Positions 45,050-59,050 of a stretch of 64,000 nucleotides of DNA are shown here, in pieces. Positions within the stretch are counted from its first letter, which is position 1. Every line of letters starts with the position of its first letter. Source of the stretch: Paramarasmius palmivorus (taxonomy: Eukaryota > Basidiomycota > Agaricomycetes > Agaricales > Marasmiaceae); assembly GCA_037176845.1 (NCBI GenBank), contig JAYKXP010000202.1:1-64000 (forward strand), in the 5' to 3' direction. The notes under the pieces were generated by a model. That model was not told the DNA's origin, did not search any database, and was given only the letters and a program-made list of their open reading frames with translations. Made by a program: the position numbers and the translations under genes.

Positions 45050-48000
45050 TTGATATTCGTAGCGTTGGTATGTTATTTCCATCTCGCTGCAGTGTCATGC
45101 TAACTGACTGTCGCGTTCTTTGCAGCTTTGATGGACTATTTAGTTACCCTTCGGGTAGGTAGTTAAGGCCTCAGTATACTCCATGAAAGTGTACCACAGA
45201 AGTCTTTGTAGTAGAATGTTTGTATTGCCCCAAATATCATAGGTAACAAAAGTTGTCCGCCCACGATCTATGTCGCGGCATAGCTTCATCCTTCAAACCC
45301 ATTTTTCGCCATAACACCAAGATAAGAATTCCTGCTCTTGCGTAGAACGTATCAAGACTCATGAGATGGTAAGAAGGCCGAGTCTTAGCTATGACTGATA
45401 AGAACATACCTTTGGTCTATGACTCTCCGGGGTGCCTATTATCACGGTTGACCTGAGCCTTCCGTCCTCGCGACGACAATCTTTACTTTCAGATAATTTC
45501 CAGGCTTTCAGGCTGCAAGTAGAGTCGGCGCCGGGCGGAGGTTGAGTTGAGGCTACAGCGCGATAGTCATAAATTTGAAGGGTATGTTAAGTACCTAAGA
45601 TCATATCCCAGAGTAAATCAATGCTATGAGAGCTCTCAACGAGTTTGAAGCTTGGTTGAATCCTTTAAGACCGTAAAAACACACCGGTAGGATTTGCTCA
45701 ATCTGGCGGCGCAAAGCTAGAAGAATATCAAGGTTGGAGTGAGTTTTGCTTCAGAGAATTGAGTGTTCCTTATACCCAGGAATCGAAAGAAGACGTACCT
45801 GTGGTGCCGTTGGAAAAGGTCTATGGATGGTGGTGACATGGTGGTCAAAGTGGAAGCGTTCAATTGCCGGCGGCACTTGACAACCTTCCTCAAAACAACC
45901 ACCTCCTTCAACGATATGTTCATCTTTGAGTTTGTAATGGTGCGCTCAGTCACTCTTTTTGCACTGTTTTTCGATCTAAGTTGTCTTCAGAAGGCTCACT
46001 AGATTTGACTGCAAGCTCTGACTCTAGTATCCGAATGCCGTAGTTGGTATGTTGTCCTCACTCTAGGGCTTTCACCGTTGCTCATACCCTAGATCCTCCC
46101 TAGGCCTCCCTATCCAAGTGCACCTACAATAGGACACTCGCACCTTCAGCAATGCTCTTCTTCAACCTCTCCTCTCCGATTTTCAAACTCAACGCGCTCC
46201 CCGTGTCCAACGAATCGAGGTCACTCAGTCCAAATGCTGCAAGTCCTTTCCTCGCCCGGGGACCTCCAGACGACCTCCACTCTACTGCCTTCGGGTCGAA
46301 ACTCTCCTTCGCACAGCGCCGACGCCTTCTCCGCTACACTTGGCAGTCATACACCGATTGTCTTCCGCTCCCTTTCTCCCAAGCAAACTTGCCTCGCGTG
46401 TTCTACCAAGTCGGGAACGAGTTCCTACTGTTCGGCATGTTGGAGTTGAGGGGTTTCTGAGCTTCAGAGCGGCGTAGTAGAGTCCAGAGCGTTGGGTTTG
46501 AGTCTTGCATACCAGGAATACCCATGTAAGCAGTCTTCTTTTCTGACCGTTTTTACGTGTTTTTTTTTCTGACTTTGTCCTACCTACAGTGCCCGGAAAG
46601 GAAAGATCTAGCCCTTCGGTCAGACCAGCGAGCCCGGAAAACCTTCACTCCCACATTATTCTTCATCCTGAACAACAAGCACGACGCCCAATGCCCTACA
46701 CGGCTCCTGACGCCCTACACCCCACATCCTCTTCATTGTCCTGCACTATTCCTCAAACACAGACCTTCATTCTTCATCCCAAGGCTCCAAGCATTCGCTC
46801 AGTCATTCAGCGATCTCGCAACGTTCCGCAGTCGTGTTATCGACACCGGTGTGGGTGTAGATAATGTTTCGCAGGAAGTGGGCATGGCGGTTATTAGCCG
46901 GTCGTTGTATGGCACCAATCTTGCAGCTACACCGATGCCGAAGCCTCTCAGAGCTGGTCGTATTCTTATGGATGGGATGTGCGTGTTCTTCTATCCGGCG
47001 CAGCACTCGCCGGCTGGAGTACATCGTTACGGGTTTCTAATACACAGAATGTCACGCCAACGACTCGTAATGACGAAGACCACTACCGGCGTTGCAGAGA
47101 TATCCCCTCTTTGCGCCATCGACTACGCGCATCGCGTACTTGGGTGTATACCCATTTGATCTGCGTATCCCGCGCTCACTATCCCATCCTCGGTATCCGA
47201 TTCTCAGCGCTATCGATACCACTTCTCGACTCCGAGATGCACGAGTTTGAATAGCTCATTCGAACATGGTATCTCGAGATCGAGTACGGAAGAGCCAAAT
47301 GGAAACTCTTCAACACCGACTTTCAGAGCCATCCTCACCGCCCCTTCTTCCATCTTCGGCAACACCTCGAATTACAGACGCTCCCAGTATATTCAACCCA
47401 ATGAATGCCCCACGAACGCCTAGCACCTTCATATTGGGATGCATCGGCTATCTCGGAACATGAGTTTGGGCAAAGGATCACTGGCTTGTACGTGAGGGGA
47501 GGCGTATACCATGGGGCCTCCTTAAGACCTGGGATGGTTCTCTGTTCATCTCTACGCAACGAAGCCTTCAGTAGGAATCGCTGTACGGGGCTGGGAACGT
47601 GACAAAGGTCCACGCGACACATTTGGTGGGTGGCGTTCTCGTGTTTACAGCCTTCAGCTGGTACTGATCTCCTTCTGTTCATAGTACTTTCGGAATTCGC
47701 CAGTCATGATGGTCTCGCAACGAACTCGATAGATCGCCTTTCCTCGTTCACAGGTATGTTCCATGTTAACATAACAAGCGTTCAAAAACCATGCTAATCA
47801 CTTGTCTCTCATAGGGATACATGATCCTTATGTCTTGAACCAACCCCGGCACCCTCCTTGGAGGCTCGGACACACAAATCGCATTCGTAGTCACCAACTC
47901 TCAGGTAGAATTGGATACGCATAAAGCAGTCTTGCCTTCGAACGATTCATCCACGCAGCGGATGCATCTTCCTCCTAGCCATTCTCTACACCTCCTACTC

Positions 48001-49640
48001 CGATGATTCACAACATGCACCGAGTACAGGAGCCGTAGTTGGTGTTACATAGGTGTTATCATGCTCGGGTACGGCGTCTGCGTAGACGAAGGGCTCGCGG
48101 CCTCGAGGTATCAACGCATCAACCCCGAGGTCAATCATTCCTCGCAACAAATGGTCTCTTTACCTTTCACGCTAGGCTCCGAAGGCCCACATTCGCTCGC
48201 TCCCTATTCCGATAGACTTCCGCCTTCCTTCCTAGAGTTGGCGTGTATGTCTAGATGAATAGGGAGGCTCCAACGAGATATTGAAGATACGATGCTGCTA
48301 ATTGAGTTGTCGGCTGGAGCTTCGAGGTTGAATGCTGATAGAGATGCGGTACGTGTATATGTGAAATATGAAAGCTTTGGCTGACGGCGTATTGATTAGG
48401 GGAGCGAAGAATCATCTGTTTGTTGGTTTGGTTTGATTCGGGAATGTTCTTGACTGGCGTAAGGTTCTTTATCAGGTTCCGTGTGCTCTATACTGATACA
48501 TGTTGGCTCAGGTACGCTCGCCGTTGTCCTGAGTGGCATATGATCTTACTGCTTATGATCGGAAGCTGGTCATGCAAGTTCTCTGGAGGCGAGCGTGCTC
48601 ACTTCAGTACGATACATCGACCAAGTGCATGTCCAGACAAAGTACGTTGAAATATCATGATCCGGGCGGCAGCTGAGGCTCATGGTTATCTAGCTAGCTT
48701 AGGTTTCCCTGGGATGACAACTGCGGCATCATGACGCCAGGAAGTGAGAACAGGACATTGGGCTTCACATGCTTCACACCCAGCTCGTTTCTTACTACGT
48801 CAAGGCCTTCCTGCTTCCGGAAAACTCATCATGTAGCCCCCATATCATGGCTTTTCGTTTGACCGTTTCGTGACGAATGCGATGTGGTCCAGTGAGCTCA
48901 CAGGGCATCAGGTGTATTTTGGAGCCGTCAAGGCGACTACCAAGGAGTTAACCTTCCGGTCTTGGGTTGAAAACACTGGTACGTTGATCACGCGTTCCTT
49001 GGGCTGCGCAGCTGACTTGGGATGTTTTATAGGTGAGCCAGTAATTGAAGCGGTCCTGCGAAGATGTTTTGCGGCTTACGAACTGGCGCCGTTCAACCCG
49101 TCAAGCTCGAGAACACTACAGGGATGCCTTTGATCCTCCTCATGCTGGTTCAACGTTTCCACGCTGCGTTGCGTCATGATGCCATGTCCTGGTTCGTCTC
49201 GGATACGCGTTACTCTTCCTCAAAGCTCAGGCACCTGGATCAGCACATCGTCGGCAACAAGATCTCGCGAGCAGTTCCGAAAACTTTCGACACATAACGT
49301 GGCAGTGCTTTGGGATGTCTCGAGAAGCTGTTAGCGTTGGAGATGGAGGTGCTAGTTTGGCTGGATTCCACCGGCGACCCTAATATACTACACTACATAT
49401 ATTGTTCTTGACGAGCATGTGTTTATTGCATAGCACTGGTGCAAGATAAGATGTATATAGTGTTTTTGTTGTTGGTGTTCGTTTTGAGGCGAATGTATTG
49501 TATAAGGCTACTGTATCGTTTGTTAATTAACCATGTCGCAGAGGAAACAGAACCTTTTCTCTGTGTATTTTTCGAAACTTGAGCTACGCCGGCAAACACA
49601 ACGCGCAGGAATACATCTTGCTGAATGATTCAGTTCCGCC
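45050..49640 (+). repeat. family A repeat, copy 6, degenerate
   Basis: Second copy of the segmental duplication, left part. Anchor (TTGCCGGCGGCACTTG) at about 45,864. The longest frame (46,557-47,159, 200 aa) is not open over its full length in the duplicate at 28,850-29,470, so I do not call it a gene. Confidence 0.6.
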
Positions 49641-50096
49641 ACTAAATTAGAACTAGGGACGCATAGAAACTACTCAGCCTCAACTTTCTATGAAGACCGA
49701 GGTCGTCTGTTTCATCTGTTCGTCGAACCATCCACTGTCAAAAGAAGCTGAGAATCCCGAGTTGTGGCTGTCAGCGTTCATCGAAGTCGGGGAACAAGGA
49801 AGTAAGCGCCCAAAATCTTCTTCGCTTCAACGACTTCCATCACCGACAACCGGACACTCCTTCCCTCCGAAGTGTCATCGATGCAGTTACCTCCAAGGCA
49901 TGCGGAAAACTCATGTTGATAGCTGATATCGCCTGGCGCTCAAGGTGTGTTGATGAAATGGAAGCCCTGTCAATCTCCGCTGATATGGCCAGCTTATTAT
50001 AGACTGTCCACATGAGCTCCAACGTCGCGTTTCTGCTGTCATCAATGTGGTAGATGCCAGGCCGACGGAACCGACCTTTCATCCAGACACGACGAT

Positions 50097-52854
50097 ATGG
50101 ACATAGACCCGAGCAGAGAGGATATCGAGGAGAGGAGGCAGGAAGAGGAGGAGAGGATGAGAGAGGCCTATGAGCAGTTGGGGAGGGACTTGAGGGATGA
50201 GCATTGGGAGCAGTGGAGGCGGAGAATGGACGAGGAGAAGAAGAGGAAGGAGGAGAGGACACCGGAGGAAAAGGAGGAGGAAGAAAGGCGGAAAAAAGAG
50301 GTTGTTGACAGGGCATACGAAAAGCTGCAAGCAGAAGTCAAGAAATATGACGACGGAATGGTTGTCGGCTGGAAAGAGGACATCGACACACTGCTAGTTT
50401 TTGTATGTCAAGTTTCATCTTTCTAGCAGTTTTCTAATCCATGTACAGGCTGGTCTCTTCTCCGCGATCGTTACCGCTTTTCTTATTGAATCATACCAAT
50501 GGCTGCAAGAAGATCCCGAAGATACAACCGTCGTCATCCTTACACAAATCTTTCACCAACTCAATGCGTCTAGCATCCCAAAGCCAGAGCCTTTCACACC
50601 AGATGCTTTGTCCATCCGTATCAACTGTTTTTGGTTCCTTAGTCTCATCTTCAGTCTCACATCTGCTCTTTTCGGCCTGCTGTGCAAACAGTGGCTACGA
50701 GAGCACCAGCGCGATGTACCAACTCGCACAGTCGCAGAGAATCTGGCGCTACGACAGCTACGCCGAGATAGCTTTGAGAAATGGGGTGTAGCGTCGTTTC
50801 TGTCGGCTCTCCCAATTCTTCTCGAAATCGCATTGGTCTTCTTTTTTGTTGGAGTTTTGGATCTCCTGTGGACGCTACATCCCATAGTCTTTGGCATATG
50901 CCTCGCAGCGATTTCGCTCAGCATGGGGCTGTATGTCCTCACCACAATCCTGCCCACCATCACAATTCCACGCGATCAGGCTCAGTTTATCAACACCAGT
51001 AAGGTTGAATATGGATTTTTCAAACACTATCGTGACTTTGGGCAGTTGGCTTACCAGTTCATCTGTCCATACAAGTCTCCCCAAGCATGGGCCGTCTACA
51101 AAATCTTCACCACACTCCCCAAGCCGCTCCTCTGCTTTCCCTTCATCAATGACTTCACAAAAACACACCTCCGCCCTTTATGGGATCACATCCAAGCTCA
51201 AACCTCCAGTTGGTCGATGTTTGACCTCCGAGTGGTCAGACAGTTTGACCAGAATGTCTATCCCTACCCGCACCTTTTGAATTTTATTCCCTTTCAACTG
51301 CAGGTTTATGAGCTGCGAGCGTTGCAATGGGCCGTCACAATGTTTCGTGATAGCCCTTCAATGATCCCCCATCTCGAGAACGTGTTGAAAATGCTTCCCC
51401 GTTCAGTGGCAATTTCTGTGGTTCTGGATCGGTGGGATATCACGATGTGGGAGGGGCAAGAGGAGGATGTTGGGGTATACCTCAGACGCCCAACTATATC
51501 CCCCATGCCCAAACCCATCACTAGTGACCCCCCACTCCACTCCCGAGAGGGGATAGAGTTGTTGTTCTGGCACCGGCTTTGGGGTGTCTTTGTCGAGTTT
51601 GGGGATATCCATTCTTTGTCCGAATCTCTTGAAGATTTCACCCAGAAGCTCCCAAAATCATCAAGAAGCTTTCAGTTCTTCATTCCCCTCCCCTTCGCCA
51701 CCGCACTATGGTCACCCAAGGAGTCCTGGGTCCGACAGAGAAGCCTCCTGCTCCTGCGACATTTCGAGGATTCCTGGAAACGCTCCTCGGGGTATGATGA
51801 GGAGCGACACAATGAGGAGCGGGTGGCATTTGCTAATGGCCTTGCCACGCATATTTGCGATTCAAATCCACTTTCGGTGTTGTTGACGAGCAAAAGGGGG
51901 CAGGAGTTCATTAGGTTCATTCATCATGAGATTATAATTCGTCGATTGTATTCTCGCGACGATTTCTTGGGTTATAGCTGGCAATATGCATTGAGCTGGG
52001 AACATGCAATTGCAAAGGTCCAGAAAGTCGGTAAACTACCCGACGACCACTTCGCACCTCTCCCTGAACGCAATGAAGATCCACCTCCCTCTTCCCAACT
52101 ACCTCAACTTGAACCAATCCGATACTCCATTAATACCATACCCCCACAATCCGACAACCATTCTGACGAATACGAAAGCTCATTATCGCACTCATCAATG
52201 GATAGTGTCGCAGAAAGCATCGAAATACAGGTTCATGGTCCTCAGGACGACATAATGGGCGGACTCCCAAATCCCGCAGGTGATGTGTTAATACCTGGCA
52301 GTGCCAATCCAGGTGACTCTGGGCTACAGGCTCCCAACGAGAACGATGCCCTGCCACCGGATAACGATGAATCACGCACGCCGAGAAGGACGGTAGCTGA
52401 AGTTACCAATCCTGGAGACTCTGAAGTCCAGGTTACGTTCTCCAATAGTGTCGCTGAAGGTCTATCGATATCTCCCTTGGCTGGTGACGAACCTGGTGTA
52501 CTGAGAGAAGATGTACCACCGGATACCGACCTCGATATCTTCGCACAGGCTACCGAGGATGGCACTCAAGCCGCCTCTTCTTCATTTGAAGGACAAGGCA
52601 GACCTGCAGTGGTTGATCACGGAGGACAAGGAATCGTCGATAATGAAGGCACTGCCACCGACTCAGGTCAAGAGACACACACTGTTAGCGACAACAGCTC
52701 ACTAGTGATTCTTGAGCCTCCAGACCATCGCGTCACTGGTACAAGCCCTTCACGTCAAGGAGATGGTGTTGGAGGTGATGGAGTGTCAGGTCGAGTTGGA
52801 TGGAACCCGACAAACGATCCGAACTCGCTGCGTGTACATTGGTTCCGGCCTTGA
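50097..52854 (+). CDS. DUF6535 membrane protein, paralogue B
   Basis: Exons 50097-50402 and 50449-52854, with a 46-bp intron (GTATGT...TACAG) at the same codon as in paralogue A; 903 aa. The N-terminal coiled coil is shorter (about 85 residues). The hallmark YDDGMVVGWKEDIDTLLVF, four membrane segments and CKQWLREHQRD are the same. The first 560 residues after the intron are highly similar to A, with small indels (for example an extra YPYPHLLNFIPFQLQVYEL version of the loop after RQFDQ). The acidic Ser/Gly/Pro tail has diverged strongly, but the last residues, NDPNSLRVHWFRP, match again. Both copies being open argues that both are under selection. Function unknown. Confidence 0.88.
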
Positions 52855-53639
52855 ACTGTTATCATAGTGGTAAATGTCTGTGTTGACTTTATACTGTACA
52901 CATATCTGTAGTAAGGTATATGTATCATATCAAACTACCAGGAGTGTTAGCTTGGGCATAAAAGAAACAGATAGGAAACATGAGTACATACCTGGTGAGT
53001 TGACTCGAGGAAGCGAAGCGACACCGTAAGTACGGGACATGGAGTTTGAGCTGGTCTCGTAAACAGAGAAGTGCAGAAAATTGTTAGGTTCTCGTAGATG
53101 CTGTATGTTCTGATATGTAGCATTATCTGATATATCATCATCATAGTACAAGAATGAAAACACTTCTCACTAGCTCTTTCGCGACTTGGACGCTGTACCT
53201 GGTAGCAATCGTTCGCCGAACCGGCGGAACATACCAGTACAGAGCAATCCACCCACCCCGCTCGTCGACATCTCCAGGTGACCGTAACCACAGACATGGA
53301 AGAGTGGCGATAGCAGGCACGCACGATTTCCTCGCATGGGGAACAATTCCTGGCACGAAAAGAAGGCGGAGATTCGGAACAACCTGCCCAAGTTGATGGT
53401 GATCCATGAGGCATGCATGAGGTTCGCACTGATAGCCAGAGGAGCTGCGAGAGCCCGTGGCATGCACTTTTCCGCGCACAACATTCTGCGAGCGTTTTTG
53501 TTCGATATGCCGATACTCCAAGGAGAATGGGCTGCACGAGCCAAGAGACCTCGTCGTTTCGCAGATCCTGTAGAGCGATTGCAGCATCATGTACGGAGAC
53601 ATGGTAATGGTGAATGGTAAAGTGCCAAATGGGATAGTG
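52855..53639. other. downstream region, overlapping open frames but no gene
   Basis: Frames are open on both strands here (53,336-53,620 + and 52,947-53,651 -), which reflects base composition. Neither has a recognised domain or consistent splice signals. The + frame has a basic, helix-like stretch (NLPKLMVIHEACMRFALIAR) and could be an exon relic. Nothing firm. Confidence 0.3.
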
Positions 53640-56600
53640 CCGCATTCTCATGGGCCAGATAATATAGCTTCGTAGAACCAGTGGCCTCCATACGCTCCAA
53701 CCAGCGTCGACAGAACGCAGAATGTTCGCCTAGAAGCATGAACGCCCACATAAGCTCGTACGTACACGACGAATCGGTGTCGTCTCCAAGATGACTCGGA
53801 GTTGTAAATCCTTGAATTTGTAGTTGTCCTTACGAAATACATAGTGTCAGTAGAACGCGCGAAGAAATAAAGTAAAACACTCACCGAAAGGTGAGGATCC
53901 TTCAATTCAGCTCATTTGCCCATCAGAGCAGTATCCGCCTGGCACTGTGAGCAGCTTTGATGACTTGAAATACCGAAGTCATGTCTCCATGTATATGCAA
54001 TCGAGATGCCGATGTTGCGTGGCTTAGAATATGGATGCTCTTCCACTTGCGTTCCTGATACGAAAGACCGAGTATGAGCTGTTATTACCCAGACAAAGAA
54101 CGTATACTGAGGACTTACCGGATCTCCCAATTTTGACCCGTGAGCGAGACATACTGGGGTATGTCAAAGCACAAAGCCGGCCAAGTCCAATCCGCGTTCA
54201 TTGAAATCTGAGAAACGCGTTTAATACGCTCTTTGCATGAGATCATCATCCACCATCATTTGGTTCATTTCCTTCTAACATGCACGGCTTGGCGATATGG
54301 TTTACAGCAAGGACTAATGAGCCTTAAGCATGCATCGAATACTTCATGCCAATGAAAGCCGGAGCCGAGAGTAAGAGTAGTATAGGGCAACTAGAACAAA
54401 TGTCAGGAACCAAAGCGAGAATGACAGACACATAAGTACCTTAAAATCCTCAGCTCGCTCTCGGTATTGAAGGCTATCCCTTCTCTGGTTCAAACAAGAA
54501 TATGGTGGCTAGGAAGGCGCTTCATTGCACTAAACGATTATCAGCAAAAAGAGAGTCTGTACATGAAGGATTGGAACATACCATCGTCCGGTCATGAACC
54601 GGTTAACGACACCTTGAAGGCTTGACAGCACAGGTAACCGCCATGAATACGGGAAGCCGCACACCAGAAAGGACATAGTGCGCCCGAGGCCTGAAGTTGA
54701 ATGCCTCCGGTGAGCCATCCATGAGAACGCCGAAACCGAAACTGAGTACTCGGTCTCTACCATACACCCTGCACCACCAGCTAGCATCGGCCGTCTTCCG
54801 CACCAGCGTTCGTCTTGAGCCCAAGACGTTGCCTATACCTACGATAAGACGACTCCAAAAACTAGATGAATCTCTGAACACCACTGCGGCCGGATACCGA
54901 GCGTGAGATGGTGATTTGGAGTCGTATGAGTACGACCCGAGCTCCAGGTCATGCTGCGATAGACGGAGAGCATAGCTTTGATACCCTAGATCCGATTTGC
55001 GATATCGGACCAGTGATGTTGGGGTATTTGCGTCCGTTGCTTTGACTTCAAAGCTAAAGATGGGAGTGTCAGAAAACAAACCGACAAAGTGGGAGATACT
55101 CACCCTAGGTGTCATCAATAGTCGAGCTGGGTGTTTTATTCACGTCTTCTGGTGTCATTTATCGCCCTGAAAGACCCAAGCTGATAAGATAACCATGAGC
55201 TTCAGCCGCTGGTGGATTATGGTAGTTTAACATACTTTGTTTGGGCATGGGGTTGCTTGATGTAGCGTGCCGAGGTGACTGTGTATGTGCTGGGGAACGT
55301 GCAAGACCGCCTTCTAGTGAACAGTACGGTCATATACCGCGCGGAATTACGCCGAGTGTACCTAGATCAACATTCATCAGTATAGAGCACACAGAACCTG
55401 AGAGAGAGAAACGTACAAAAGGCAAGAACATTCCCAGATCAAACCTTGAACACGCGGATGATTCCTTCTTCCTTCCCCTAATCAATACACCATCAGCCAA
55501 AGCGTTCGTATACTGATGTTTCACATACACGTACCGCAGCCTTATCAGCCAGCGAACCCGATGTCCAGCTAGAATACTCAAAGCCCAACCTAAACCCCAG
55601 ACGGCAGCTCTATCGGCGGCATTGTATCTTCAATCTCCCAATGGACAAGATAGTTCCTTTAACCGCGACCGCGCGTTGTATCGGAGCCTCCCAACGAACA
55701 GGAGTGTCTATTCAGAATACGAAGATAGCGAGTACTGGGAAACATGGGTGAGAAGCGAAGAACCGTCTATTGCGAGGAACGATCAGCCTCGAGGCGGAAT
55801 GTTGTACACGTGCAGCAAGAACGATGCCTCGAGGCCGCTTCTTGCTATCACGTCGTTCAGCGCGAACACGACTGCATCACCACCAGCTGCTACTATAGCC
55901 TCCGTGTTTAGAGTATATTGCGAAACACCCGGAGGTTGCTGAAGGCGTAGAGAACGACCGGGAAGATGGATCATTTGAACGAAAGATTGTTCCAAGCGTT
56001 TCCGCGCCTTGAGAGTTGGTGATCGCGGATACAACTTGTGTGTTTGAACCTTCGCATTGCCGGTCCAAATACAGGAAGGTGCTGGGGCTAGTTCAGGACA
56101 AAGGAGTCATGTCTGCGTGCGATGTATCCCTGTAAGACGTAGGTAGTCAGCAGGGTGTTCCAACACTTATTGGCTTGATATACCTAACTGTTCAAATGAT
56201 AACCCCGTCGAACTCGATGAGGTTCCATCACCATCAAGCTCTACTTGAACATCCATATCCGTGAACTGAGAAGGGCGAGCTATCGAGAGATAGACCACCA
56301 GCAGAGTGCATGATCATGCAACAATGGCCAGGAGGTAGCTAATGCGTATCCGGAGACGCTGTATGATGCACAACGGTCAGGTGAGGACGCTCGGGCTCAG
56401 ATCATGACCGTTCTGGCTTTGAACGAGTACTATGAACAAAAGAACATCCGTCAGCTAAAGTTTGAGAATATAGGTTCAGTACCCACCGAACGCATATGTC
56501 CCATCCCCAGCGCGGCGCTACAATAGAACGCAGATACCATCTCGCAAGTCAGGTGGTGATCTTTGACCTGAGACCGAGAGCTTGAGATACACAAGCTAGT

Positions 56601-59050
56601 CGAAATCTACAGTGGGTATACCTCGTCAAAGGTAAAATAGAGTATCAGGTCGCTCGCCGGTCGAATGACGTGCTATGCCATTCGCAGGGTCGACTAGGAT
56701 GAATGCACGCGATGTGAAGATGGCGAAGAAGGGATTTATTGAGATTGAATGCTGGTACTGGTAGTTTCCATGAACGGCTAGGTTCCGGATGTTCTGTACT
56801 AGACATCCTTGTGCGTTTGCTTGGGCGGAATAATGGGTTGGGAATGAGGAATGTCACGGTGAGCATGGAATACGCTGAACCATGGCCGTGTGCACCAGCG
56901 ATAGCCCAAAGAGGACTGAGGGTACGTTGGCAACGTTGATAGTTGCTCTCGCCGCTCTAGTATCGACACCCTGGGCGACCACCATGAAAACAAAGAAACC
57001 AGCCAGCGAATGCTGTGTTCTCGTTTTCGGATAGAGGTTACAGTGATAGTTTTGGGGTATATCCACACTTCCCATCCCCAGCAGCTTTGCGAGACCGCGA
57101 AATGGGTGTAGCTGAAAGCTCGATAGCAACAAAACGACTGGCTCGTAACCGCTATTCCCACTTCCTGCCAAACATCGTCTAAACCCACGCCCGTGTCGGT
57201 AAAGCCCCTGCTGAACGTTACGAGGTTGATGAGCGTCTCGATGGCGACTTGGCCCTTTGGAGCTCAGTGTCAAAGTCAAGACTTGAGGGAAGGGATGGGG
57301 AGGTGAGGTTGTAGGAGTGTAGGGAGTAGAGTTGGCTGTCGCGCTCGTTGTGGGGGTTTATCATGTGTATCTGGGAATAAAGGCTTTCTGGGTTCGTTGA
57401 TGAGACTGAAAAGATAGGATTCTTCTTTTCGGTGCTATGGATGATAAGTTGTCAGAAAAACGCGTTGAAAATGGGGAAAAAAGGGGAGACTGCTCACCTA
57501 CGTATAAAACGCATATTCGTCCCAACCTCAACACCCTGGACCCTGACTACTCCGCTTGCGAACCCAGTTAATCTCTCTTCACAACATGCTGCACTCCAGG
57601 AGCCGGTTCTCGACGTGATAGCACTCGCAGTCCAAGCATGGTTGGGGCAAAGGAAACGGAAAGGCAACTGGTGAGCGATGAGTTGCCGGATGCAGCTTAG
57701 AAGGTGTTGAGTAAGCTGTGTGCGGGAAGAGGCGAGTAGGAGGAGGAGATTTACGGAGTGAAGGTGTTTCGGCGAAATGTTGAGCACTAGCAATGGACGT
57801 GAGGAGTAGCCTAAGCTGGGTGCTCGAGCTTGTGTGGAGTAGGCTATAGAACGGTTTGGGTGTCGGGGAGCATCTTGGGAAGAGGATAAAGCATTTTTCA
57901 GGGCGTATAGATCAACTTGGACGTGTACTTGGGTTGGAAGAGGTGTGAGCAACGCGAGCAATGTTGAGCGAGAAAAGCGTACATACCTTATTCCGAAAGT
58001 GGACTTTTCAAACCTCGGGTATTTCCATGTTCGAATCCTCTGAAATACTAAAAAGTATATTAGCACTCGTAAGAGAAACATGTAATGGTTGAGTGTACCG
58101 TTAGACTTGCAAAGAGCAAGCAAAGAGACCTGGAAGAGATGGTGGTCGTTTTGAGCAAAGATCAATTGCCGGCGGCAAAAGCGCTTCCACATTGATCATG
58201 ACCACCACCTGGTATCACAATTCCGATTCGCTCTTGAGCTCGAGGAGCTTGAGCCTTCTCTCCAATGTCCTCAATCCACGATTCCTATACCTCATTACAT
58301 TTGTGAAGCATTCATATTGATAAAGTCTGGCAGGAAGTCGTTGTCGATATGCAACACTCCTCTCTGTCCTCAAACTGCCAAGCGAAGCCATACGTGCTCA
58401 GAGAACTCAGGACGCGTTGAAAGGAAAGGAAAAGGCGGCGCTGGACATTTCTTAATCGTCAAAGGTGCGTTATCTGACCCTTGTATTTACGATATGCCTC
58501 ACAACATTGTAGTTCACCTAGCCCTCGGGTTCTCGATACCTCAGAAGGAACGTCAAGCGAACAATCGAAAGCTTTGTCTCCGTTTTCATCGTCACCACCT
58601 CAATCATATTCCCAAAATCCGAGACTGGAGCTTGGTGAAGTCATTCTTTGAACACTGCACGATGTGTTAGCAAGCGAATGACATCCACAGTTATCGGCCA
58701 TGATGGTATCGTCCTTCCAGCAAGTTTCAAATCGTCATGGACCTGGCAGAGATATTGGACTCGCCGCAGTCTCCTCAATCTTTAATCCTTCGCACGTTTT
58801 CCTAGCCTCTATGTCAACCTCAATTCTGTTCAAGACAAAGGAATTCGTCAGGATAACAACTTTGCTTTCACATGAACCCGGATACTATCTGAGGCTATTG
58901 AATTCATCCTGTCAAGCAACGACTCGAGAAACCGGCTTCCCTAGCTTGACACTTTGCTCAAAGCGTCTACGGTATCGCTCTCACCGTGTAGTAAATGGAA
59001 ACGGTACCTCAAGACCTAGAAGGTGCGTTTCCAGGTCCTAACGTGAAGGT
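53640..59050 (-). repeat. family A repeat, copy 7, inverted and longest
   Basis: Inverted relative to the other copies. Anchor TTGCCGGCGGCAA at 58,163. 53,770-53,900 matches 26,450-26,620, 55,380-55,510 matches 44,690-44,840, and 58,460-58,620 matches 41,395-41,550. The 232-aa frame at 57,494-58,192 - spans intron-like GT...AG blocks of other copies, so it is not a real protein. Together with copy 5 it forms an inverted repeat with about 10-14 kb between arms. Confidence 0.6.

Larger units (their letters stand above)
45050..52854 (+). repeat. segmental duplication, second copy (about 7.8 kb)
   Basis: Partner of 27,230-35,420. Gene order, spacing and orientation are conserved. The DUF6535 coding region is the best-conserved portion. 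Confidence 0.75.

Noticed and set aside
46557..47159. 200-aa frame in copy 6
   Set aside because: Not open over its whole length in the 8 kb duplicate at 28.9-29.5 kb.
52947..53651. 234-aa minus-strand open frame with many Cys
   Set aside because: Overlapped by equally open frames on the other strand, composition driven, with no domain or splice support.
57494..58192. 232-aa minus-strand open frame
   Set aside because: It reads straight through intron-like blocks of the family A repeat, and its counterparts in other copies are broken.
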